DNA of 64,000 nucleotides from Alligator mississippiensis (GCF_030867095.1 NC_081828.1:209008978-209072977), one strand, 5' to 3'. Shown: positions 1 through 12,660, numbered from the stretch's first letter. Made by a program: numbers and translations. Notes: a model not told the origin generated them from the sequence alone.

Positions 1-299
1 TGCGTTAATTGGATTACTTGAGTGTTTGTTTTCGTTGCTTTAATTTGTTTAAAATTTGCTGGATCTAAAGAATAAATATTCTTATAATAAATTGTAAATG
101 TTTAACATACGTTTTTTGAGCCAATTGCTAAGTCATATTGAGCTCACCATACACATGGCATAATTTTGTCATTTTATTCTATTTATTTGCTAATAGCTTG
201 TTACTTTTGTTTCTTTTTTAATAATATACCTGTTTTGTGTATTGGGGGGGTGGGGGAAGAAGGATGCTCTGCTTTTTTCAGTAACAATATTTTTTTTCA

Positions 300-690
300 T
301 TAATTTTTATGTACTTTCTGTGATTTATTAATCTGATGTAAGTTTTCAAGTCTTTCTACCTCACTAGTCAGATTTTGCATTTCCCCTATTCTATTCTTTC
401 TTATGTGAGGCTCTTTACTTATCAGGCTGCCTCTGATGACTGGCTTGAAAGCATCCCATAAAATGCTTTTGAATTTGATTTGTATTTTTCTTAGTGAAAC
501 AGAGCTTGATTTTTTTCTCTAATAGTTTGGACTCTTGCCAGGTCATATAAAAGTGGGATATTCAGTCGCCAAGTTTTCCTTTTCAGTATATTCTCCCAAT
601 CTCCAATTAATAACTGTGCTGGTCCATAGTCTGATCAGACAATTTTGCCTTGTTTGGCTGATATGGCACGGTTAAGCATTTTTTTAAATA
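300..690 (-). repeat. L1-like LINE ORF2 fragment (degenerate)
   Basis: Minus-strand translation across frames gives segments such as WRLNIPLLYD and KAFYGML, which resemble the region after the endonuclease in L1-type ORF2. Stops and frame breaks are frequent. Bases 1-300 are AT-rich with no recognisable feature. Confidence 0.4.
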
Positions 691-696
691 GATAAA

Positions 697-733
697 TATA
701 GTTACAGTTACAGTTATAGTTATAGTTATATAT
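697..733. repeat. Short (AGTTAY)n microsatellite
   Basis: About five AGTTAC/AGTTAT hexamers lie directly beside the left end of the hAT-like element and merge with its target site. Confidence 0.7.
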
Positions 734-1570
734 TAGGGCTGTGCGAAATTTCACTGGCTGTTTCATTTTGATGCTGTTTTGACTTGTTTTGAGCTTGAAA
801 CAGTGAAACCAAAATGAAACAGAGGGCTTTGAAACAGCCTCAAAATGAAACGAGGCCAGTCAAAATGTTTTGAAAGTTCCAAAATGTTTCAAATTTCCAA
901 GCAGCAACCCAGCCAGGTGGTGGGAGTGCAGTGCTGGCTCTGCCTGCCTCCTGATGCCAGGCTGTGCTCCGATGGCTCCACCAGCCCTATGAAGCTCAGC
1001 TTGGTGGCGGGAGGCAGGCAGAGCTGGGGCTGCACTGCACTTCCTGCCACCAGGCTGAGTTCCACAGAGCTGCAAGCCACTGGGAACCTAGCCCGGTGGA
1101 GGTGGGTACACCACCCGCCCTCACCAGGCTTCAAGCTGCTTGCACTGGGCTGGGTTCCCAGCTGCTTGAAGCCCAGTGGAGGCAGGCAGGGTGCAGCCCA
1201 GGGGCTGTGCCGCACCTGCCTGCACCAGGCTGGGTTCCCAGCCTCTTGAAGCCTCATGTGGGCAGATAGAGCTGAGCCCACCTGCACTGGGCTGGGTTCC
1301 CAGCTGCTTGAAGCCCAGTGCAGCTGCTTGAAGCCCGATCTCAAGTTCCCAGCTGCTTGAAGCCCGATCACAGCGCTGGGGAGGGGAACTCAGCCAGGCT
1401 GAATTCCCTTCCATAGCCTGATCAAAATGATGAAACAGCATCGAAACAATGAAACCATTTTGACAAAATGGAACAGAACAGTGTTTTTTAAATGAAACAA
1501 AACTTGAAACAAAACACTGTTCTGTCAAAATGGATGTTGAAGCAGAACGCTGCTGTTTCACACAGCCTTA
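734..1570. mobile_element. hAT-like non-autonomous DNA transposon, TAGGGCTGTG family, copy 1
   Basis: The left end is TAGGGCTGTGCGAAA and the right end, reverse-complemented, is TAAGGCTGTGTGAAA. Flanking 8-mers TTATATAT and ATATATAT suit an 8-bp target duplication, though the site is low-complexity. The interior is GC-rich with repeated CAGGCTGGGTTCCCAGC-like units and flanking GAAACA-rich arms. Open frames inside are repeat artefacts. A second copy is at 28313-29427. Confidence 0.8.
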
Positions 1571-1734
1571 ATATATATACAGTATCCTGAATAAACATTT
1601 CTACACCTGCCTTAAAAAGCATTTAAAACCTGTGCACCCACTACAAAGGCCACACCCACATATCCGTGCCCCTGCACTCCCGTACACCTGTCTGCAGTCC
1701 TTTCCGTAACAGTCTCTTAGTTCTCACCCCACTG

Positions 1735-3487
1735 CTGAGGTTTACATTGTCTGCTTATTCTCTGTTGTTGTCACTGGTGCTCTCACTGTTGCTGACACTG
1801 CTGTTGTCATTGTTGCTGTTTTGAGGTCCAGTTGTGTCTTTGTCATCTCCTTTATTGCTGACCACTCTGCCTCTCAGAGTGTCTTTGAATATCCTTTGCC
1901 AAGAGTCCCTTTGCCAAGTAGAGTTGGCCACATCTTCTCCACCCTCTCCCACCATTTTTCAGTAGTAGGACTGGAGTTCACTCAGAAACATTTTGACCCA
2001 GTCTGCTTCCTTGAGCACCATGTGTCTGTACACCAGTAGGTTCCTGCATTGCCACAGGGTGCTTCTGACACAGGTCACAAACTGGTCAAAGTGAGCTGTT
2101 AAGGACCCCTGCTGTTTAGTCAGGTGACCATACAGTGTCATCAGTCTGATTCCTGTCACCTCTTCAAGGAGTCGGATTAACTTTTTCCAGGCTCCCCTGG
2201 CATAGGGACAGAGCCATAGGAGGTGGTCGATGGTCTCTCTTTCATCTTGGCAGGTTTTCTGGGGCAGTTGGGTCAAGTTCCTTGTCTCTCTCTGTGTCTC
2301 CACACTCTCACTGGGAGAGTGTGGTGTGCTATTCCCCAGTTCAGGTCTCTGTGGTCCTTTTGTAGGTCCTTGTGGGACAGCCAGTTCCAAATGACACGGC
2401 AGTCATCTTCGGGGAGCATCTCCATGGCTGATAGTATGTCTCTGACTACCTTCTGTATCTTTCTGTGGATGGTCAAAGTCACCGGGCTTTCCTTTTGTAG
2501 CCTGTACTTGCTCCAAAACTCATTCAGGCCTCTGTAGAACCAGGGCTGTTCCATGGTCCACCATTTCCAGTTGGTTGGTGCGTACACCCCACTCTGTCTC
2601 AGGAGGTGACCTGCAAAATAGACAAGCTGTTTTGGATTCTGGCCCAGTCACCAATCTGGCTCATGTACCATGCCCGCAGGAACAGGTGGATGTCTGGCAT
2701 CCCTTTGCCTCTGGTCCATTTCTTTTTGTATAGATTCTTCCTTGCCACCTTCTCCATTTTGGATCCCCAGAAGAAAACGCATATGGCTTTCTGGATTCTG
2801 TGGATGATGTGCTTTGGAGGGGGGAAGACCACTGCTGCACGGCCCCCAGGTCCTCCTGTTGTGTGATGTAGAGCTCTCGGTAGAAGGTGGCTTCTGTTTC
2901 CAGCATGCCTTCCTTTGACGAGTGCTCCACTCCTGCTCCATCTCTCAGGCACATCATGGGCTTCTCTTTGTTCTTTGTTCTTTAGCCTGGTGAAGTAAGC
3001 AGACCACTCCTCTCTCTCCTCCACCCAGTGGGCCCTGGCCCGGGAGATCTTTTTCCTATCCTCCTCTCGGTACCAGGCACCAATTTGAGCCTTCACCTCC
3101 TACATGTCCTCCATCACATCCCAGTCCACCGCTGCTTGCCTATGCAAGTCCTGCAACTTATGGGTCAGACACTCATGCTGCCTTCCGTGGAAGAAAGCTC
3201 ACTGCTTGCCAGCCTGCTGGAAGAAGCCTTTGGTCCTGTCTCTGACACTGGCCCACCACTCTGTCTTGTTCGGGTACAGGTCATTGAGGGTCCTCCAGCC
3301 TGTATTGTGCTCTCTGAAACTGTGCTGAGTCTTTTCATCTTCCAACAGACTGGTGTTTAGCTTCCACACCCCTCTGACTCTTTCCAGCTGTCCTTCCTGT
3401 GCGCGCTGGGTCTGACCCCGGGTTGCTTTCGTCTCTCTGCATGTGGGCTGTGGCCAGCAGCCCGAGCAGGCCGGGTCGGAGAGGGCG
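1735..3487 (-). mobile_element. Tx1-type (L1 clade) LINE ORF2 remnant
   Basis: Minus-strand fragments in several frames give, from high to low coordinates, GVWKLNTSLLEDEKT (post-endonuclease), a linker, FFWGSKMEKVARKNLY, and a C-terminal ETIDHLLWLCPYARGAW cysteine/histidine motif. The order fits Tx1-like ORF2, but most of the reverse transcriptase palm is missing, so this is an internally deleted dead copy. Confidence 0.75.
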
Positions 3488-3489
3488 GG

Positions 3490-4165
3490 CGCTGAGCTAG
3501 AATTAGGCACAGACACGTAACGGTTGATTTTAAGATTATTTTACTTACACCGAGATGGTCGTAGTGTAGGCTGAGAACTTGCTTGAGTTGCGGTTACAAC
3601 AGAAAACATGAACACACGTGGAGGTTGCAAGGCTCCACGCAGGCAGAACACAAACAATCACGTGGAGGTTGCTAGGCAGACAAACTCCGGATGTCCAGGA
3701 CAAGCGCGCATAAAACTCGTTGTTACGTCTTATAGTAGGCTCCGTTCGAAGACGGGAAGAGGTGGGCGGTGGATCAGGCCGCCAAACTTCTCTGAGCGAC
3801 ACACAGGGTTTCTATTACCCTGCCGCACACACCCAGAGTCCCCACGAGATGGATGCGGAGTCCTCTTCAGCTTGGGCGGAAACCGCTCAAGCCTCCCATA
3901 CGGCTAGCAGGCCAATTGCTAGCCGCCACGTGTGAATAATTTAGAACTAGCCAATTGCGGGGCATGAATTTACATACGACGAGCGGGAAACCTTTGCACC
4001 GTGCATTTCTGTGCTGCAAAGGAAATGCACCCTGCAAAGATCGCTGCAAAGTGGCGGGAACACTCCCCTGCACGTGGGTTCTCTGCGCAGCAGAACTCCT
4101 CCGTGCAACGAAGTTGCAAACCCATGGGGATAATTCTTAGTGCCGAAGCACACACAAAAAAAAAT
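3490..4165. repeat. LTR-like or 5'-UTR-like block between two LINE fragments
   Basis: This sequence contrasts with both flanks: it is CpG-rich, and ACCTCCACGTG occurs repeatedly on the minus strand with a duplicated GCAACCTCCACGTG. It separates minus-strand Tx1 sequence on the left from plus-strand Tx1 endonuclease sequence on the right. It could be a solo LTR or a LINE 5' region. I cannot see clear TG...CA ends with a duplicated target. Confidence 0.35.
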
Positions 4166-4169
4166 CAGA

Positions 4170-4535
4170 CCTTTGGGTCATGACACTTCCATTTCAGCCT
4201 GGATTGTGATGAGGCAGTGGTCCAAGAAACAGAAAGGCATGGAGCGGGTTTCCTGTGTTTGCATGCACCGGCCCTCACCAAGGCAAGTTTCAAGTTTCTA
4301 GAAAACATGGCCATAACAATGCCAAGAGGCCAGCCACTAATGATCACAGGGGACTTCAACTGAGTTGTCAGTGAGAGTGACAGAGTAAGCAATGCCTGGA
4401 AGGTAGGCATGGACAGATCCTTCAGGCAACTGAAACAACTGGTCAAGGACCACAGCCTAGTAGATGCTGGGAAAGGAGCCCCAGGTCCTGGGGGGAACTT
4501 GGAACCAGATAGACTTTGTCTTCCTCCCCAAGGAG
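4170..4535 (+). mobile_element. Tx1-type LINE endonuclease fragment, opposite orientation
   Basis: Plus-strand translation gives ENMAITMPRGQPLMITGDFN and DRSFRQLKQLVKDHSLVDA, which match an APE-type endonuclease of the same LINE group as 1735-3487, but on the other strand. It has an in-frame stop after GDFN and frame breaks. Confidence 0.65.
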
Positions 4536-4619
4536 TGGTATTGTTAAGCTTTTTATTTTTTTGTATTAAACTTTCTAATATGATAAAAGCTGTCCCCCTC
4601 CCCACCCCCCTCTCCATCT

Positions 4620-5145
4620 TGCTGTCATGAGGCAGCAGCGATGGAGCGGACAGAGCGGAGGCCTTGCCCCCGCCCCCTGCTCTCTGGATGTGGCAGCAGC
4701 AGGGGGTGCTGGACAGAGGTGCTCTGTTCACACCTCCCCATCATTCATGGGGAGGGGAGGCAGGCAGATGCGGGCCGGACAGATGGGGGGAAGTGGACCC
4801 AGCCCCAAAATGGCAGCAGGAAGAGCGTTGGGAGGGGGGCAGGCCCAGCTCAAAAACATCAATGGGTGGGGGGGCACACCGGGCCCAGCCCAACCTCACA
4901 ATAGTGGCAGGGAGGGGCGGGGGCTGCTCTGTGCCCAGCTTGGCTTGTCCCTGAAGCAGCGGGGGGGGGGGGGGTCCGGGACCAGCCCCAAAATGGCAGT
5001 GGGTAGGGAGGGCCTGCCCAGTCCCACAATGATGGGGGGAAGGTGTGGGGGCAGGCCCAGACCTGAAGGGGCGTGGGGGCTGGATTCAGGCCCCTGTCCC
5101 TGACCGTACACCGCCCCCCCCCACATCATTCTTGATGGGCAATTG
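4620..5145. repeat. GC-rich repeat with CCCCAAAATGGCAG units
   Basis: The block contains repeated ACCAGCCCCAAAATGGCAG-like and GGGGCAGGCCCAG-like units and a long G run near 4964. Open frames here in both strands arise from the purine/pyrimidine asymmetry and show no protein family. Confidence 0.5.
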
Positions 5146-5149
5146 GCTA

Positions 5150-6603
5150 GTATCAAAACTTAAAAACGAACCAACTTTGATCATATCCAACAAAACATAA
5201 GTCCATAAACATCCTCATAACAAAGCAGAATTATCATCACATTACAAACACAAAACACTTAACATAAGCAACAAAAAGAAAACAAAATCTCCATCATACA
5301 ATCATGACAAAAACATTTCATGGCACTGTTAAGCAATGATCTGGAAAGCATTGTATCAAGATTTGTGTTCCAGGGGTGGCCATGACACCACCTGGTGACC
5401 ATGCAAACCTCAACTTGCTCCAGCTCCAGGGTGGAGTTAGTACAGGGTAAATTGTCCCAGGTCGGCTAGGGGAAGCTTGGACCCACACCTATGCTGATAC
5501 CAGCACCTTACCTGGCATCCTGGGGGCCTTCTGGGCCAGCAGTAGCACTGATCTGGCAACTTGGAGCATGGCTGGCAGCCAGAGCGTGGCTCTGGCCAGC
5601 CAGGCTCCATTTCTCATGGTGCACGCTGCTGTTGTTTGCGCTACACCACTTTTTGTGGCAGGTTGTCTGTTTTTTTTACACCAGGATCTCCTGGTGTCAT
5701 ATTTTGGCACCGTGCTGAAAATCTGCAGTGTGGTTAATGGGTGCACATGTGTGTTCATCTGGACATTCCCTTAAAGAGGCAGGATTATACAAGCTTTAGC
5801 TCAACTTCTGAGATAATTCTATGGCTTGTAAGATGGGTGGATACGGGAGGAAGGGGCAGGGAGCCAAGCTAAATGCCTGTTTTGTTCCCTTTTGGCTAGG
5901 TAGCCCGTGAATCTGAGTCCCTTCTTCATGTCCTTCTGTCATGGACCATACAACTAGAAGCAGAGGTGTAATGATGTGGCCAGGTACCTGAGGCAGCTGC
6001 CATACACAGGGGCAACAGTGACTTCTGGTTGCTGTCACACCATCAGCACAATTATATGGCTATGGATGAAGATGGGGGGGGGGGGGGTTTGCCCCACTTC
6101 CCCAATTCAGCACCTGAGGTGACTGCCCCAGCAGTCCCAGCCTAGTTACACTATTGACCAGAAGCTCTGCTGTAACCTCAATTTTCTCAGTAAGAATTCT
6201 ATCCATTTATTGTGTATAGCTGAATTTGGCCTGTGATATATGGAAGGTCAGACCAGATGTTCTTTTTTAGCCTTAATTAAGGAGATTTACATGGGAGCTG
6301 TATTTTCCTGAGGTATTGCCAAAAAGGCCCTTCAGTATTTCAAAAGTCTTCTGTAGATCAACAAAAGCTGATTATTAAACTGTAATCTTCACGTTTTCTC
6401 TTGAGTTGGCAAACAATAAAGATGATACCAGTGAGGCCATATAGGAAGCTACTTGGTGATTCCATCTAAGCATAGATAATGCATTCCTCATCAAAGCATC
6501 CAAGAGCTGCTCAGAAAGATACCTGATTCAGTGTTGTAGAAACTGACTGAGGCCTTTTACCGGCGAGTTAGTAGGAAAAGGTGATTCCTTGGTAATTTGC
6601 ATG
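5150..6603. other. Intergenic stretch without recognisable gene
   Basis: I see no coding family here. There is a run of 14 G at 6074-6087. Segments around 6290-6560 have LINE-like flavour on the minus strand but are too degraded to classify. Confidence 0.4.
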
Positions 6604-6611
6604 CTGTAATC

Positions 6612-8326
6612 CAGAGGTTCCCAAACTTTTTCTTATTGTGCACCCCCTTCTGGATTTACTAGCTGCCCACGTACTAGGACTGTGTGAAGCTTTGGTCGCT
6701 GATTTGATTCGGAGATTCTGCCTGATTCAGCACCTCCGGTCCACTTCTGGGTCCGCTGCTGAGTGCACGGGGGACTCCCCCGCTCTCCCATGGGACGCTC
6801 CATCTGCCCCACTGTCAGGCGGTCACCGTGTAAGGACATATACCCCGATGTCCTGCTGACATTCACTGGCCCCTTGGGGTGGCTGCGTCCCTACAGTCGA
6901 GCTGGGTAAGATATGGCACCTTTTCTTGTTCCTGCCTGCCATGACTTTGATGATATAGGAGATTCGAAAAAAAAGGGAGGTGGTGAAAGCTCGTCTCATG
7001 CCTAGGTCAATTGCAGGGGCAGCCCAGCGCTCAAAGCCTGGAGCCCGAAATGACGGAAGGACCAGCCCAGAGCCCACTTTCCAATTCAACTTCTTTTAAT
7101 TTTTTTTTTTCAACAAAAGAAAAAAAGGGTCCTTTGACCTTTGCCTTCTTCTTCCTTTGGGCGTTTGCAAGGTCCAGAGTCCTGTTGCCTGAGGCCATCC
7201 CACTGGGACATTTAGCAGTCCTCCTTCCCACTCTGGTCCCTTTTCCTGGACTTTGAAGCAGAGCCACAGCGGGCTTAATTGCTGGCAAGCGCCGCTCCAC
7301 AGCTGGGGATTCCTGGGGGAGCGATCAGCTGGGGGAGGGGGGGGACGGAGCATGGTCTTTGCAGCTCGAGGTTTCTGCCTACCTGTCTCAACTACAGAGC
7401 TTCTCCAGGGTCCCGCTCCTCTTCGCTTTCTGGGCAGATTCCTGGCCTTGGTCAGGATTCTTCGACAGCTGAGAATCTCAACCTCCACAGGGAAGATCAA
7501 AACAGGAGAAGAAAGAAAAAAAAGGTACGGAGAAAAAACCCCCCACCGCAGCAAGTGGCTTGGGTGGGTCCCTTGCCTCCGTGGTCTCCAAGCATTTTCC
7601 CAGATCCCCTTCCCTAGCTGTCCTCTGCTGCCTTCCTCTTCACACTTATGGTCCGGGTGTCACCTCCTTCTCCCCGTCGGACCAAAGCTCACCCACACTT
7701 CTTGCTCCTTCACTTCCCCGCTCTGCTCCTTCTGTGCCTCCTCCCCCCCTGCTGGCCTGCCCCCAGCCTTCAGGTATAACTTGCGCTGAGGATTGGCCCC
7801 AATCTGCTTCACTTGGCACAGAGGTAACGCCCGGCTGATGCGGATCGGGAGTTCCCGTTCTAGCCTGGACATTGCGGTGTGGAGTGTTTCCTGTCCCTAG
7901 CCAGGGACATGCCTTCGGGGAGTGCCCTCCGGGCTCTCACACCCACCATCTCAGCATTCATGAGCCATGCCTGGTACCTCAAGGTATGTAGAAAAAAACA
8001 TAGAAAACTGTGTCTATGGCCGAATCGCTGATTCTCCAAATCAGAACTGAATCTTCAGATTCAGATTCAGCCGAATTGAATCAGGACAGTGATCCAAATC
8101 AGCAAATCAAATCACTGTCCCCTGAATCGTGCCGAATCTGAATCGAATACTGCCCGCTTCGCACACCCCTACTGCGTACCCCTACCAGCATATGTGTTAT
8201 ATATTAACCTCTTAAATGCCAATTATTATTATAATGAAAATTAAATCTGCCATTGCACAATTTCTCCCATGTAGCCCCCAGAGATGTCCTGCATACCCAG
8301 AGGGATACACAGTTTGGGAACCCCTG
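6612..8326. mobile_element. hAT-like transposon (outer), interrupted by a second hAT
   Basis: The ends are CAGAGGTTCCCAAACT and, on the other strand, CAGGGGTTCCCAAACT. The 8-bp flanks CTGTAATC (6604-6611) and CTCTAATC (8327-8334) match at seven of eight positions. Most of the interval is an insertion at 6675-8171; the element's own sequence is only about 220 bp. Confidence 0.85.
6675..8171. mobile_element. hAT-like transposon (inner, TAGGRSTGTGYGAAGC family)
   Basis: The left end is TAGGACTGTGTGAAGC and the right end, reverse-complemented, TAGGGGTGTGCGAAGC, with further terminal similarity through repeated GATTCGG/GATTCAG motifs. Flanking 8-mers CCACGTAC and CTGCGTAC match at six of eight positions. 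Internal open frames have no recognisable transposase. Confidence 0.8.
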
Positions 8327-8334
8327 CTCTAATC

Positions 8335-9860
8335 CAAAATCCTTTCTATTATATGGACATGAGAGAATTGCCTCGCTGACATCATTTAGCATTCCTCAGA
8401 TTCTGAAACAGATAAGGATAATTGTTCAATACTGTAAATAATTATTGTTTAGCTTAAATTTACATAATTATTGCTGTTATTGTTAGCATTAAGTGGAATG
8501 TTTGCCTATTACTGTGCATTAGGTCATCATCATGGGCTGAAGATGGCAGCCACATTATTTGGCTGAGGATAACACAGCCCTTCTGCTGGAGGATATTTGG
8601 TCATTATTTATTACCAACGTTTGCTTATAGTTATTCTCCTCTTTTCCCAGCTTGTCAGGAAAATTGAATCCATCTTGTCTATAAGTTCAAAGCTGATCTT
8701 GGTGCATCTCTGCTTTCAGTTATTGAAATCAAGAAACAATTCCATTAACATATCATTTATGCAGTTTCAACCTTATGAAGCAGCACTAACTTTTGTACAC
8801 CACACTGATGAGCTTAAGATAGGTTGGCACTGACCCAATTTGTGGTAGCAGCTAGATCTTCAGACATGTTAGCAACTTAGTATGGCACAAAGACAGACAG
8901 TCCCAGCTCCAAAGGCCATACAGTTTAAAAGAAAGACTTTATTACTACTCAATAAGCTCTGAAAAATTTGCAGAGATAACTAACTTAAGTAAATCACTGC
9001 TAATTACTAATATGCAGTTCTGCAAGCTAACAGCCACACTGTTGAGCAGTTTTTGGATCATCAGCAGCTACAGCATCAACTACAGCTTTCCCTTTCTTAC
9101 CTGCGTTGCGGCTCAGAGGAGAAAAAGTGGCTGTGGATGAAGAGGATGGGAAGACTGAGATGCTGCTTCAGGAGACACTTTACCTTCACTCTGAGCACTG
9201 CTTCTGGGCTCAAAAAATAAGCATGGACTGGTGAGAGAGAATTGTACTGAAAGACCAACAGCATCTGAAGAACTTCAAAATAACAAAGCGTACCTTCTTA
9301 AACATCACTAAGAAGCTTGCCCCAAAGATGCAGACACAGAAAAGTGCTATGAGCTTCATTGTACCTGCATATGTATTTGACCAGCATCATATGGAAACTT
9401 CAGCTCCTAACTTCTACTGATCAGTTGCTATCAGATTTGGTGTGGACAGAGTAACTATTGTGCTGTACAGGTCGAGCTCTATACCACCATCAAAAAAGCA
9501 CTAGTGCCATGTATTATAAGGTGTCACCAAGTCAGCGTCACCATAAGGGTAAAGCTCGTTGAGCTTGGTGTCCTTGTCCTTTTAGGGACTCGTGCTAGGC
9601 TTAAGGGATGTTTTTCTTTTCTATCTACAAGGGAGAACTATCACAGTCTTTAGCTTGCCTTGCCCACCATGACTTGGATGGAATTAACGTTAGGAGGAAA
9701 TGGCTAATGACAGTCACTGTTTTTCCTCAAAGGGACAATTGATAATCCCCTGGTTAGGGTTGGTCCAATATAGCAATTTAATATGCAGTATACGGCCTTC
9801 TGGGCCAAGTTTGGGAGCTCCTCCACCTCTACACTGCACCTCGTACCTCTGGATGTTTAA
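8335..9860. other. Intergenic stretch, no gene recognised
   Basis: AT-rich and apparently unique. At about 8920-8960 the minus strand carries an AATAAAG signal in a context reminiscent of an LTR end, possibly related to the gypsy remnant to the right. No long conserved frame is visible. Confidence 0.35.
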
Positions 9861-10479
9861 ACAGTCTCAATTAAAGCTGTGCCCCAGTGTCAGTGTTGTA
9901 AGCGCCACCCTTGGCTCTGGGTATACCCAATAATCCGTTTATTATTAGTATATGAAAAAGGTGAGCAGACAGGCTTCTCCTCACCCGTCTGCTGCTGGAT
10001 GTGTTCTCTCTTCAGCTCATCCCTGGATCCGATTTCCGGGAAGCTTTTGAAGTCCCCACCTGCTCCCGGAAGCCAATCATCAGCCGTCACTGCCGCACAG
10101 CTGGGGATGCTCTCTTCGGCTAAAAGGGAGAAGGGCCCCGCATCAGGTGGATTTTGTCTCCCTTTAGAGGCATCTGAGGAGTTTCAGTCATGGCCCTGCC
10201 CAAACTTCCAGTTCAAGCTGGCAGCCTCTCCTAACACCGGCTCCCAGCTCTGCTGCTCATCACCGTAGCACCGGAAATGTGTGGAGACGCCATCCTGGCT
10301 CTGCAGCTCTTATGCTGGGACCAGGATTCCAGTGAGTTTCAGGGTCCCAGGATGGCGAGCGAGGATTTTTCCCTGTTCTTCTCCCTGGCTCTGCCACACA
10401 TCCCCCCACAAAGCCACGAGTCCCCTTGCCCTTAATATTTAACTCGGAGATCCTCATTGCAGAAGGTCTTTGAGGCGCA

Positions 10480-12660
10480 TGCATCTTGGTCTCTGTTGGT
10501 TCATAGAGACATGAGAGGAAATCAGCTGTTCTTCTTTCCTGGCCTATATTCGATCTTGATGTGATAAGGATGAAGTGACAAGGCCCACCTCGTAATTCTG
10601 GCAGTGTCCATCTTACTGGACTGTAACCAGCTGAGCGGAGCATGATCTGTGATAAGGGCAAACTCTCAACCCATCAAATAATACTTGAAGAGCTCTATTC
10701 CCCATGTTATAGCCAAAGTCTCCTACTCAAAGGTGGTATAATGGGTCTCATGCTTCAGGAGCCTATGACTAGCATAGGTCACCTGTCTTCTGTGTCCGTT
10801 CACTTTCTGTGTCAGGACCACTCCTAAGGCAAGACCAGATGCATCCGTCTCTAGGAAGAACCGTTGGGTGAAATCTGGAGTAAACAGTACTGGTTCTCCA
10901 CACAGAGATCCTTTAACTGTCTTAAAGATCTCCTGAGTCTTGTCAGTCCACTGAATCTCTGCCTGTCACCTCCCTTTGGTTAGGTCTACCAGGGGTGCTA
11001 CTATTTCTGAAAAGTGCAAAACAAATTTTCTATAATAATTTAATATTATAATTTCTATAATAATTTCATATAAAAACACAGAAAATTTTTTCTATAATAA
11101 TTAGGTGAGTCCTAAAAAGAACTTCATTTGTTTTTTAGTATTAGGAGCTGCATAATTTTGGAGTGCCTCTACTTTATCCAGGTCTTTCTTGGCCTTGAAC
11201 CACCATAAACCCCAAATACTTGGTCTCCTGTTGGCCCAAGTGACATTTCTGTGGATTTGTGGTTAGTCCTTCTCTCTGTATTGACCCTAATACCTCACGA
11301 AGATTTAAATGCTGCTCCCAAGTGTTTGAAAAAAATTATTATGTCATCTGTATATGCTGCCACACAACATTGATAGGGGTTCAGTATCTGGTCCATTAGG
11401 CATTGGAAAATTGCAGTCACCCCATGTAATCCAAAAAGCATCCACTGAAATTCGAACAGCCCCCAGGGCGTCCTGAAGGCCGTTTTCTCCCTGTCTTCTG
11501 GGGCTACTATGCCAGTATCCCTTTTTCATATCCAACATTGAGATGTAGTTCACCTGTCCAATCTTCTCCACCATCTCTTCTACACAGGGTATGGGGAAAC
11601 AGGGCCCTACACAGGGCGTATGGTTAGGGACCTGCAGGCGAAACCCTACAAGGAGAGATTGAGGGCCCTGGATCTCTTCAGCCTCTGCAAGAGAAGACTG
11701 AGAGGTGATCTTGTGGCTGCCTACAAATTCATCAGTGGGGGACAGCAAGAAATTGGAGATGCTCTGTTTGCCAGGGCACCCCTTGGAGTAACTAGGAACA
11801 ACGGCCACAAACTGACAGAGAGCAGATTTAGGTTAGACATCAGGAAGAACTTCTTTATGGTAATGGTTGCCAAAATCTGGAATGGGCTTCCAAGGGAGGT
11901 AGTGTTCTCCCCTACCTTTGAGGTCTTTAAGAGGAGGCTAAACATGTACCTGGCTGGGGTTGTCTGACAGGGCAGGGGTCAGACTCAATGATCTGCTAAG
12001 GTCCCTTCCGACCCAAGCGTTTATGAATCTATGAAAGCATCCAACTTTGCGATCTCATTAACCTTCCTAAAATCAATGCATAATCCCAATGCGCCATCTG
12101 GTTTATGCACCACCACTAAGGGGTTTCTCCACTGGCTTCATAATTCTCTGATAATGCCTCAGGCTAACGTTTGTATCACCTCTTGTTGTACCACTTCCTA
12201 AAGTCCTTGAGGAAGATGTCTTCAATGTTCTTGTACTATCGCTTCTGAGGAGTATGTATATGATGGACTGCTCCCTTGGTTAAACCTGGCTCTTCTTGGA
12301 AAAGGTTACGATAGTCTTCAACCACTTGAATTAGTTTTCTTTGTTCCAGAGTCATATATTCCCCTACTTGTGGTACAGACCCCTCTCATCTGGGGGCCTA
12401 ACTCTTCCAGGTTTGTTCCTGGGTCTAACATATAGCCCTCAGGAGGGTCCTTCGACTGCTTTAGCAAATTTATATGAAATATTTGTTTCTCTCATTGTTG
12501 GCCAGGGTGAAAGATTTCATAATCTACAGGCTCCACCTTTTGTGTGATCTTGTTTGGGCCCCGCTATCATGCTAACAACTTGCTGTTGTGGCTGGGAGTA
12601 GCAGTAGCATTATCTCCGCCTTTCTTGGTAATGCTCGTGAGGTCACCTGGCATACCAGGC
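10480..12660 (-). mobile_element. Ty3/gypsy LTR retrotransposon pol remnant, split by a CR1
   Basis: Minus-strand translation in shifting frames gives, from high to low coordinates, FQEEPGLTKGAVHHIHT (start of RT region), KPDGALGLCIDFRKVNEI (RT), then after the CR1 interruption ISMLDMKKGYW, the catalytic-box segment VAAYTDDIIIF, and RNase H-like LETDASGLALGVVLTQK and YRPGKKN. This order is typical of gypsy pol. There are many stops, so it is inactive. The interval 9860-10480 may include its 3' part or LTR, but I cannot place ends. Confidence 0.85.
11612..12035 (+). mobile_element. CR1 LINE 3' fragment inserted in the gypsy remnant
   Basis: The plus strand encodes the CR1 ORF2 C-terminus ([45 protein letters not shown]) and ends with the CR1 tail GAATCTATGAA. 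It is 5'-truncated and separates two adjoining parts of the gypsy reverse transcriptase. Confidence 0.93.

Noticed and set aside
4627-5156. 158- and 86-codon frames
   Set aside because: Low-complexity GC-rich repeat with G runs; no protein family.
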